In this document: positions 1 through 7,120 of the stretch, piece by piece | Numbering within the stretch: position 1 is the stretch's first letter | Layout of the letters: every line of letters begins with the position of its first letter | Source of the DNA: Choanephora cucurbitarum | Taxonomy: Eukaryota; Mucoromycota; Mucoromycetes; Mucorales; Choanephoraceae | Reading direction: 5' to 3' | DNA length: 12,012 bases | Assembly (NCBI GenBank): GCA_025331435.1 | Contig: JAIWNI010000309.1 | Coordinates: 1 to 12,012, forward strand | Program-made: the position numbers and the translations under genes | The notes under the pieces: model-generated | What the model was told of the DNA's origin: nothing | The model's database searches: none | What the model saw: the letters and a program-made list of their open reading frames with translations, nothing else

Positions 1-1542
1 TCCAATGTGTTACCTGATGCGCTGTCGCGTCTGTTTGAGGGTAGTGATCTCCTGCTAAATGAACTGGGTGGGGATAATTGGATCAAGTCGATCATGCGAA
101 ATGGAGCGGCCTCCCTAGAACCTATACCTGATATGTTAAGTGGTGAGTTTTTTACACCTCCCACTGAGAATGAGAGAAATAAGCTATTGGTTGACGAACA
201 TTTGAAAGGTCATTTTGGTGCAGAAGCAATGGTTCAAGCCTTAAAGAGAAAGGGAATTTATTGGAATAAATTACAGAACCAAGCCAATGATCTAGTACAA
301 GCGTGTGTACAGTGTCAGCGTCATAACGTTACGAGAAAAGGTTATAATCCTTTGAGACCTGTAACTGCTCCTATGCCTGGTGATAGTTGGGGTGTTGATT
401 TGACTGGACCCTTTACAATGTCAACTAGAGGAAATGAGTACCTGTTAGTTATGATAGACATTGCTAGTAAGTTCTATGTACTTAGACCTATCCCGGATAA
501 GAGTGCTGCAACAGTTGCAATGCATATTTTGGACGTAATCAGTACTTATGGTCCTATGCGAAAGTTACAGAGTGATAATGGACGCGAGTTCGTGAACTCA
601 TTGATGACCTGTGTGAAAGAGAATGTTGGGTTTGAACATGCACTGATTTCGCAGTATCATCCTAGAGCTAATGGTGCAAGTGAAAGAGCTGTACAGTCTG
701 CAGTGAACACCATTAAGAAGCTAGTTGTCGGTAATGTTGCTGACTGGGATTTGAAAGTACCTGCTGCACAACTGTTCTTGAATAGCAAGTATAATGCTAG
801 AACTAAGAGTACCCCTTTCTCGTTAATGTTCGGTCGAAACCCTAATGACTTTAAGGACTTTAGTCAAGAGAAGGATAGTGCAACTGCTGAACAGATTCAG
901 AAAGAGTTGCAAGAGAAAATAAAAAGAATGACTGAGATAGTCTACCCTGCTGTCTATGAACGTGTAAAGCAAGTCACAGAAAAGCAAAAACTAGTGTTTG
1001 ACGAAAATCACAAGAAAGTTGAATTTCCTCCTGGATCAACTGTGATGATTCTGGTGACTGAGAAGCAAAACAAGTTGGATCCTAAGTACAAAGGATTTTA
1101 CACGGTAGTTAGAAAGACACAGGCGAATACTTATGTTCTTAAGAATGAACAAGGTTTGTTAGAACCTAGAAACTATCCTCCTTCTCTGTTGAAGAAAGTA
1201 TCAGATAAGATATTGCAGAACAAAGATGAGATCTTTGAAGTTGAAGCAATTGTTGATCATAAAAAGAATGATGAAAACAAGTACCTCTACAGGTGTAGAT
1301 GGCAAGATTATGATGAATCTCATGATACTTGGGAACCAGAAGAGCACTTCACTGATCCAAAGTTCATTACAGAATATTGGAGAAGAATCGGTGAAATTCC
1401 TGAGACTATCACTGAGAAGAATAAAGCCAACAAAAGATTGTTGAAGGATTTGCAGAAAACAAAGTCCGCACAAAATTCAGGTACAAAGAGAAAACGATCT
1501 GCAAGAGTTGCCAATCAGAGTAAGAGATCTCGTAGATCATAA
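1..1542 (+). CDS. Pol C-terminal part: RNase H end, integrase and chromodomain (5' partial)
   Basis: The frame is open from base 1, so the protein starts upstream; the GTG at 7 is only an internal valine. Residues below are counted from that codon. The LPDALSRL motif (residues 2-9) closes the RNase H domain. The integrase has an HHCC zinc site (H65, H69, C100, C103) and a D,D35E catalytic core with D131 (DLTGPF), D190 (LQSDNG) and E226, all intact. A GPY/F-type module lies near 358-370, but reads K-G-F-Y instead of G-P-Y/F. A chromodomain spans about 409-457, with the aromatic cage F410, W432 and Y435 preserved and a TWEPE motif. The C-terminus (493-511) is a lysine/arginine-rich tail with KRKR and SKRSRR clusters, a plausible nuclear localisation signal. 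Integrase inserts the cDNA in the nucleus; in chromoviruses the chromodomain binds methylated H3 and directs the site. No frameshift or stop is seen. Confidence 0.95.
   Translation, partial: SNVLPDALSRLFEGSDLLLNELGGDNWIKSIMRNGAASLEPIPDMLSGEFFTPPTENERNKLLVDEHLKGHFGAEAMVQALKRKGIYWNKLQNQANDLVQACVQCQRHNVTRKGYNPLRPVTAPMPGDSWGVDLTGPFTMSTRGNEYLLVMIDIASKFYVLRPIPDKSAATVAMHILDVISTYGPMRKLQSDNGREFVNSLMTCVKENVGFEHALISQYHPRANGASERAVQSAVNTIKKLVVGNVADWDLKVPAAQLFLNSKYNARTKSTPFSLMFGRNPNDFKDFSQEKDSATAEQIQKELQEKIKRMTEIVYPAVYERVKQVTEKQKLVFDENHKKVEFPPGSTVMILVTEKQNKLDPKYKGFYTVVRKTQANTYVLKNEQGLLEPRNYPPSLLKKVSDKILQNKDEIFEVEAIVDHKKNDENKYLYRCRWQDYDESHDTWEPEEHFTDPKFITEYWRRIGEIPETITEKNKANKRLLKDLQKTKSAQNSGTKRKRSARVANQSKRSRRS
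64..78 (+). other. Putative central polypurine tract of element A
   Basis: Fifteen bases, beginning CTGGGTGGGG and ending ATAAT, are identical to the tract abutting the 3' LTR (1723-1737). They lie in frame in the spacer between RNase H and integrase and encode L-G-G-D-N. Element B has its own PPT variant duplicated at the equivalent place. Known parallels are the second polypurine tract of Ty1 and the central tracts of lentiviruses, which prime a second plus strand. The role here is inferred. Confidence 0.7.
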
Positions 1543-1722
1543 ATACTAGGTATTTATGGATCAAAACTGATCTTAGCATATAGCAGTAGATCAAACAATG
1601 TAGTTATTGTTTGACACATGCAGAAAGTCTGTAGTGTGAATATAAAAAAAAAAAAAAAAAGTTTAAGCTGCTTTAGTATTGCCTCTGATTTGATCAAGTA
1701 CTTGAACGGTATTAGTTAATAC
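1543..1722 (+). other. 3' UTR of element A
   Basis: The stretch between the pol stop codon and the polypurine tract. It contains a perfect 9-bp hairpin (1591-1599 with 1606-1614) and a run of 17 A (1644-1660). No reading frame of note is present. Confidence 0.7.
1591..1614 (+). repeat. Perfect 9-bp stem-loop in the 3' UTR of element A
   Basis: TCAAACAAT at 1591-1599 is exactly complementary to ATTGTTTGA at 1606-1614, with a six-base loop (GTAGTT). It would form in the RNA about 50 nt downstream of the pol stop codon. Confidence 0.75.
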
Positions 1723-1736
1723 CTGGGTGGGGATAA
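1723..1736 (+). other. 3' polypurine tract (plus-strand primer) of element A
   Basis: The purine-rich motif GGGTGGGGATAA sits directly against the TG that begins the 3' LTR at 1737. This is the expected place for the RNase H-resistant primer of plus-strand DNA. Element B has the corresponding GGGAGAGGATAA directly before its own LTR, which fixes both boundaries. One T interrupts the purine run in A. Confidence 0.88.
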
Positions 1737-2191
1737 TGTGGTGTTTGACACCTCTGAAGATCAAATCCTCATAAAGAAGATATCCATATTTGGATATTAA
1801 AGATATTCATCATGATCATCGTCATGGATTTAGTAATCCGATCATCAATTGAACTAGTCTAGAATGATTTCATATGTTAGTGCTATGGATCATACAAGGT
1901 TATAGACTAAGTTAGGTGCAAGCAGTAAAGTACTGCTAGACTATGACATAAAGACATTATGTTATAAAGGTGACACAAGCCTAGTAATGCACAATAAGCT
2001 CTGTAATATCTTGATATAGTAAAGTAAATGGACTAAAGAAAGTCAAAGACGTAATAGCTGTAGTAGATAGCAAATAGTATAAATACTCTCATTTATTTTG
2101 TTCAGAATAAAGGCATACGTAAAACAGTCTCAAACTACTCATATACTTGTTATACATTTTATCTATCTCTTTTTTATCTCAAAATATCACA
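1737..2191 (+). repeat. 3' LTR of element A (about 455 bp)
   Basis: Starts TGTGG immediately after the polypurine tract and most likely ends ...ATCACA at 2191, giving TGTG/CACA termini. It contains a TATA box (TATAAAT, 2078-2084), an AATAAA polyadenylation signal (2106-2111) and a 12-base block AACAGTCTCAAA (2123-2134) that also occurs at the matching place in the LTR of element B. A short hairpin (GGTGT-TTG-ACACC, 1740-1752) lies at the start of U3. The left end is firm; the right end rests on the terminal CA and on alignment by eye with B. The other LTR lies outside the window, so identity between the pair and the target duplication cannot be tested. Confidence 0.8.
2078..2111 (+). promoter_or_regulatory. 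TATA box and polyadenylation signal in LTR A
   Basis: TATAAAT at 2078-2084 is followed by AATAAA at 2106-2111. The same pair with nearly the same spacing is in LTR B on the other strand. The transcription start of a full element would lie just downstream of the TATA box, and the AATAAA would act in R to end the transcript. Confidence 0.6.
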
Positions 2192-3768
2192 ATGCCAACG
2201 TAATATTTGTTTGTTTTGTTTAAAATGCATAGAATTGGTGGATTAATATATCCTAATCTGTTAATGTTGTAATGACTGATCTGACTTTAGAAACAGTTAT
2301 ACAGCAAAAACTTGGAAGAACCAATAATGAAGGAACGCTGCGCTTTTTTTTTTCTGTAAATCAATGTAAGACATCCCCAAGATTTGTTAGCAAAAAGTAG
2401 CACTCAGAGGTTTATTCAATCAGAAAGAAGTTCAGTTTATCTTTAGTAGCATTGGGAAGATTTAATTTAATTCTCTTGATCATTTGTACTGACTGCAAAG
2501 ACCATTTTCTTATAAGGTACCAATTTAAAGGAGTAAGCTAAAATACGGCAGTCAGTATTTAGAGATGCAATACTTGACGAATCATTTCAGTTTATAGAAA
2601 AAGCAACCAAGAATTTTCTATTCTACTTTTCAAAAAGCTGCATTCCACCAATGAAATTTATGTCCAGGATTTGCTGTGAACGGTTTTATAAGCAGGCAGA
2701 GATCTGTCAGTGCTTTTCATTCGGAATTTGAAGGAGGTTTTTATTTTTTATCACTAAGTACAAAAACTTTGAAATTAGATATATGTAAACTGTTAAATGG
2801 TGGCAGTAATGACTCAATTTTTTTAACAGAAATGTATTCCAAATATCAGAAAGTAGCATTGTGCTTAATCTGAGAGCTTTCCCGTAAGTTTTCATTATTA
2901 TATGTTTTTGCAGTAAATATGACCCCTATGACTACCCATAAAATCCGCAATTTTAACTATATCTTACAGGCCTCGGAAGTCGATTTTTTGTAGTGCAAAT
3001 CATCTTGACTGGCTTTTGTAACCAACATACCCGAACGATCACAAGTCATAGTCTATAACTATTGATAAAAGTAACTGATGGAGACAAGCAGACAAGCCAC
3101 ACAGAATATGGTTGCACAGAATGGTCAATTGGACAACAGCATCATCATTACTTCTCAAAAAGAGGGAATAGACAAGTGTATATAAGGTCAGAAAACGTAA
3201 CCACGGTAAACCTGAAGCGAATAAATTTCAGTCTTGTTCTCCTTGGCTACAAATCGTTTGTTTGTACAAGATAATAGCCATATTGATGTATTACAAAGTA
3301 AATGCACCGTATGATATTCATCAAGTCCAAAGTAAGCCACAAATCTTATTCAGCATTGTCATGTACAATCCATAGTGATAGCCAATTACTGTCCTGATCA
3401 AAACTGCCTCTCTTGAATCTCTTTTGATACTCTCGGGTGGACTAACAAATCACACATAGTCATCTGCTCTCAGACTGGCCTTTTTCTCAGAGAGAATACC
3501 TCTTTTCATCGTTGTCCATGTCTCAAAGTCTCGCGATCTCTCATCATTGCAAACGTAAAAATAGAAACCTAGTATTGCATATATCTATCTTGAACTTTCT
3601 TTTATGACATTGGTACCAGTATCCTTTCTCAGCTCTTCTTCGGCTTTGTTCACATAACACGTTGATCGCATATCCTTAGTTTTGTTTTGCGCTTCTTTTC
3701 TATGTAAACATTTGGTAAGTAATTCTGATTATATAGGTCTAAATACAAATAGACCATTTGAGAATTGC
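2192..3768. other. AT-rich non-coding spacer between elements A and B
   Basis: About 1.6 kb with no frame showing a recognisable domain; the open frames are all short (at most about 70 codons) and low in complexity. No tRNA B-box or LTR-like pair was found by eye. There are short homopolymers, such as a T run near 2345. It could be host intergenic DNA or a heavily decayed older repeat. An ATG frame of 35 residues at 3078-3185 is the only piece with protein-like composition. Confidence 0.6.
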
Positions 3769-4022
3769 TGTTATGTAACGTGTATATTTTTTGATAGATG
3801 ATGTATAATAAAGACTATTGAGTACTTTTTGAGACTGTTAGTAGCTTTATTAAAACTTCAGAGAGAGAAGAAGGATTTATAATACACGTCTAATTACTAC
3901 AGGGATAATAGTTGAGGATTCCTAATTAGGAGATTCGTAATACATTGGGTGAACACCTCTTGTGGAGGTTAAAGGGATATTTAAATATAAGATAATCAAG
4001 AGATTAGGACCGTTCTATAACA
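3769..4022 (-). repeat. 3' LTR of element B (about 254 bp)
   Basis: On the minus strand it begins TGTTAT at 4022, directly after the polypurine tract, and ends ATAACA at 3769, giving perfect 6-bp inverted termini. Inside, in minus-strand order, are a TATA box TATAAAT (3875-3881), AATAAA (3846-3851) and AACAGTCTCAAA (3828-3839), all shared with LTR A. U3 holds a 12-bp palindrome TCCTAATTAGGA (3920-3931) and an imperfect-loop stem ACCTC/GAGGT (3955-3969). An alternative right end a few bases earlier (ATATACA) is possible but has weaker terminal symmetry. Confidence 0.85.
3846..3881 (-). promoter_or_regulatory. TATA box and polyadenylation signal in LTR B
   Basis: On the minus strand TATAAAT (3881 to 3875) is followed by AATAAA (3851 to 3846). 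Order and spacing match LTR A. Confidence 0.6.
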
Positions 4023-4036
4023 TTATCCTCTCCCAG
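4023..4036 (-). other. 3' polypurine tract of element B
   Basis: Minus-strand CTGGGAGAGGATAA lies directly before the LTR start (TGTT at 4022). This is the expected primer for plus-strand synthesis. The same 14 bases recur inside the pol coding region at 5511-5524. Confidence 0.9.
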
Positions 4037-4057
4037 GTATAAGTATACCGATTTTAG

Positions 4058-7000
4058 TTATTGGGATCTTGATTTCTTGTTGTTTTTACGCTTGGTATTT
4101 GTTCCCTTTCTTTTTCCTGATCTTTCTTCCGCAACAAAGCGATTTAGCAACTTTTTGTTGGCCTTGTTAATTTCGGTTATGCTTTCAGGGATCACACCAA
4201 TTCTTTGCCAATATTGCGTAATGAGTTTAGGATCAGCAAAGTTACTTTCAGGTTCCCAAGTGTTTTCAGAGTCATCGTATCCTTTCCACTTTACTTTATA
4301 GTGGTATACGCCATCTAGCTTTTTGTGAGCTATAATAGCTTCAACGTCATAAAATTGATCATTTGGTCCAAAAGCTTCATTGGATATCATTTTTATGAGA
4401 GATGGAGGATAGTTTTTGGACTCGAGTTCTCCTTTTTCGTTTTCTAATACATAAGTACCAGCAGAAGTCACTCTTTTCACTGTATAGGGACCAACCCAGT
4501 TGGGGTCTAACTTGCTCTTTTGACCAGTTACTTTAACCATTACTATTGCACCTACAGGTATTTCAACTATGCGGTGAGTGGCATCGAATCGTTCCTTCAT
4601 TTTTTGTGTTACAAGAATTGTTCTTTCATGTATAGCAGGCAGAACAATTGTAGAAATTTTTTTAATTCTGTCTTGCAATTCTTGATTAATTGCTTTACGC
4701 GTTGGTTCTTCTTTTAACTTTCCATAGTCTTCAAAATCATTTGCATCACGACCAAACATCAGAGTGAAAGGAGGTGTTTTTGTGCGATCAATGTATTTTG
4801 TGTTGATAAACAGCTGTGTTGGTTTCACGTATACGTCCCAGTCGGCTTTTGCTCCATTCACTCTTTTACGAATGACTTGAACGGCAGTTTGAATTTGTCT
4901 TTCGACAGCACCGTCTGCTCGACTGTGATAGCGTGAAATGAGCGAATGCTCAAAGCCAGCATGTTCTTTGAAAGTCTCCATGACCTTGTTCACAAATTCC
5001 GTACCATTGTCAGATTGAAGACGTCTAAAAGGACCAAACGTACAGAATACTTCTACTACTTCATTGGCAATCGTATACGCTGTTTTGTCAGGGATTGCTT
5101 TCAGCACACAGAATTTAGTAGCAATATCCACCATTACAAGTAGATAGTTATTTCCGTTTTTTGATGTTGTAAAAGGGCCAGTGAGATCAATTGCCCAATG
5201 ATCACCAGGAAGTTTAGCTACGATAGGTCTCAGAGGATGAAATCCATCTCTTCTGACAGTATGCATTTGACAGGGTATGCACTGTTTTACCAATTCTGTT
5301 GCTTCATTCTTTAGATTTGTCCAGTATATGCCTTTGCGACGTAGGGATCGATAGATAGCATCTGAGCCAAAATGACCTTTTACGTGTTCGCGCAACAAGA
5401 GTAACTTTCTTTCTTCGGCATCTGGAGGAGTGAAATATTCGCCACTATCTAACTTTGGGAAGGTTTCTTTGACAGCTGCACGACTGTTGAGAACGTGATT
5501 TTGAGCCGCTTTATCCTCTCCCAGTTCAGTTGCATCATCCAGTTCATACAAACGTGAAAGAGTATCTGGTAGAATATTACTAGTACCAGGCAAATGAACG
5601 ATTGAAAAGTCATATTGAAGGATAGTTTCAAACCAAGCAATCATCATAGAGTTGGCTATACGTTGTGTATGCAGATATGTGAGAGCTTTGTGGTCTGTGT
5701 ACAAGGTAAAATGCGATCCATAGATATATTTATGAAAAGCCTTGAGAGCAAAAACAATTGCTAATAACTCCCGTTTGGTTACCGAGTAGTTCTTTTCACT
5801 TTTAGATAGGCTTTTAGCCATGAAAGAGATATATTTGATTTCTTTGTCAAATTTCTGGTATAAGACAACACCAATGCCAAAATCGCTAGCATCCGTTGCA
5901 ATACAGAAAGGATGATTGAGATCAGGGTAAGACAATAGCAAATCATGAAGAAGTACTTGCTTTAAATTGTCAAACGCTTTTTGATGCAAGGTGGTCCATA
6001 CTTTACCCAAGTTTTTACAGTTACGGAGACCATCCAAAGGTGACATGAGTTGAGACGCGTTAGGGATTAAATTACGAAAGTAATTGATTAATCCAGAATA
6101 TCTCATAATGTCCTTTCCAGTCTTGGGAACAGGAAATTCAAGAACATTAATGAGCTTTCTGCGGTCCATGGATATGCCCAAAGGAGAGATGTGGAATCCG
6201 AGCAAGAATATCTTACTTTGGAAAAACTTACATTTTGAGGGGTTGAGCTTGAGATTTACTTCAGTAAGCTTCTGGATGACTAGTTTTACATGGATTTTGT
6301 GTTGCTCGAGATATTCACTTTTTATGACAATGTCATCTACGAAACAACGGGCAAAAGGTAAATTTTGAAGAGCAATACTCATTGTTCTTTGCATGATCGA
6401 TGATACATGTTTTGCACCAAATACAGTGCCAATAGGAGTATACTGAATACCTCTCCAAGTAAAACTAAGTTTATGAGCGTCATCTTCATTGAGTTTGAGA
6501 GAATTGAAGGCAGATTTGAGATCTAGAGTACTATAGACTTTGGCATCTCTGAGATCCATAAAGATATCATGTATCAGAGGTAAAGGCATACGATCAATTG
6601 ATTGTAGGAGAGCATTGACATGTCTAGGATCATGACAAACTCTATAACCCGTTACTTCACCTTTTCCATTCGTTTTTTTGACAACAGTTAATGGGCAGTT
6701 CCATTCTGTGTTAGCCGAAGCTATACGAATAAATTTTTCCTCTAACCATGTTTGAATTTGCTCATCAATTACTTTGTGATACATATAGGGTACATCATAT
6801 GGACGTCGATAAGCAGTTACATTAGGAGGTGTATGTAAATACACAACACTTTCAGGAATTGTACAGAAAGAGCCTTTTGGAATAGCTTGATTCTTTTGAA
6901 CATAAGGTTCAATTTCTTTCATAGCCAATTCAAACTCTGTTTTAGTACATACAGGAGAATTCTCAGATAGCTGATTTTCTCTGTCAATTTGTTCCAGCAA

Positions 7001-7120
7001 CTCGCTTTTACTTTCAAACCGTCTCTTAGCATCAGTTTCGTTTAGATACATGGGATCGTCGTAATTTACAAGGTAAACCATAAATACCAATTCCGAACAC
7101 ATGCATGATGTCTGTACCAA
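4058..7120 (-). CDS. Pol of element B: RT, RNase H, integrase, chromodomain
   Basis: Open for 1020 codons from a TTG at 7120, which is not a real start: translation must enter by a +1 change from the gag-protease frame, within the 89-nt overlap 7032-7120, most likely near 7070. Numbered from 7120, RT spans about 90-310 with motif A TLDL (D200) and FVDD (260-263). RNase H covers about 400-520 with D410, E451 and D476 and ends LPDTLSRL. The integrase has H579, H583, C614, C617 and the D,D35E triad D645, D704, E740. GPY is at 877-879. The chromodomain is at about 922-972 with cage residues Y924, W945, Y948 and TWEPE. A lysine-rich tail (1003-1020) looks like a nuclear signal. All catalytic residues are present and no internal stop is seen, so pol is probably enzymatically sound. 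Closest relative in the window is element A. Confidence 0.95.
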   Translation of the reverse strand: MVQTSCMCSELVFMVYLVNYDDPMYLNETDAKRRFESKSELLEQIDRENQLSENSPVCTKTEFELAMKEIEPYVQKNQAIPKGSFCTIPESVVYLHTPPNVTAYRRPYDVPYMYHKVIDEQIQTWLEEKFIRIASANTEWNCPLTVVKKTNGKGEVTGYRVCHDPRHVNALLQSIDRMPLPLIHDIFMDLRDAKVYSTLDLKSAFNSLKLNEDDAHKLSFTWRGIQYTPIGTVFGAKHVSSIMQRTMSIALQNLPFARCFVDDIVIKSEYLEQHKIHVKLVIQKLTEVNLKLNPSKCKFFQSKIFLLGFHISPLGISMDRRKLINVLEFPVPKTGKDIMRYSGLINYFRNLIPNASQLMSPLDGLRNCKNLGKVWTTLHQKAFDNLKQVLLHDLLLSYPDLNHPFCIATDASDFGIGVVLYQKFDKEIKYISFMAKSLSKSEKNYSVTKRELLAIVFALKAFHKYIYGSHFTLYTDHKALTYLHTQRIANSMMIAWFETILQYDFSIVHLPGTSNILPDTLSRLYELDDATELGEDKAAQNHVLNSRAAVKETFPKLDSGEYFTPPDAEERKLLLLREHVKGHFGSDAIYRSLRRKGIYWTNLKNEATELVKQCIPCQMHTVRRDGFHPLRPIVAKLPGDHWAIDLTGPFTTSKNGNNYLLVMVDIATKFCVLKAIPDKTAYTIANEVVEVFCTFGPFRRLQSDNGTEFVNKVMETFKEHAGFEHSLISRYHSRADGAVERQIQTAVQVIRKRVNGAKADWDVYVKPTQLFINTKYIDRTKTPPFTLMFGRDANDFEDYGKLKEEPTRKAINQELQDRIKKISTIVLPAIHERTILVTQKMKERFDATHRIVEIPVGAIVMVKVTGQKSKLDPNWVGPYTVKRVTSAGTYVLENEKGELESKNYPPSLIKMISNEAFGPNDQFYDVEAIIAHKKLDGVYHYKVKWKGYDDSENTWEPESNFADPKLITQYWQRIGVIPESITEINKANKKLLNRFVAEERSGKRKGTNTKRKNNKKSRSQ
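5511..5524 (-). other. Putative central polypurine tract of element B
   Basis: Minus-strand CTGGGAGAGGATAA, identical over 14 bases to the tract at 4023-4036. It encodes L-G-E-D in the RNase H-integrase spacer (pol residues about 533-536), at the same place and in the same codon phase as the copy in element A. The variant positions match B's own 3' tract, not A's. Confidence 0.72.

Larger units (their letters stand above)
1..2191 (+). mobile_element. Element A: 5'-truncated-by-window chromodomain Ty3/gypsy retrotransposon
   Basis: The 3' portion of an LTR retrotransposon: end of RNase H, integrase with chromodomain, short 3' UTR, polypurine tract and 3' LTR, in the canonical order. The left part (5' LTR, gag, protease, RT and most of RNase H) lies outside the window. 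The coding frame is undamaged, so this copy may be young. Protein and LTR motifs show it is a sister family of element B, which lies tail-to-tail with it across 1.6 kb of non-coding DNA. Confidence 0.93.

Noticed and set aside
1201..1594. Several minus- and plus-strand open frames of 60-90 codons over the chromodomain region of element A
   Set aside because: They are antisense or shifted readings of the clear chromodomain and tail, with no domain of their own.
2676..2895. Open frames of about 65 codons on both strands in the spacer
   Set aside because: AT-rich low-complexity translations without motif; length is expected by chance in such composition.
2192..3768. A tRNA gene or a solo LTR in the spacer
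   Set aside because: No B-box-like GGTTCGA core and no TG...CA unit with TATA and AATAAA in LTR order was found by eye.
3764..3768. ATTGC as target-site duplication of element B
   Set aside because: No matching pentamer adjoins the other end of B near 8567, in line with the missing 5' LTR.
5449..5640. Minus-strand 63-codon frame inside B pol
   Set aside because: Out-of-register reading of the RNase H-integrase region of pol.
7118..7120. TTG at 7120 as start of an independent pol protein in element B
   Set aside because: It lies inside the protease coding region in another register; pol is far better explained as a frameshift extension of gag-protease.
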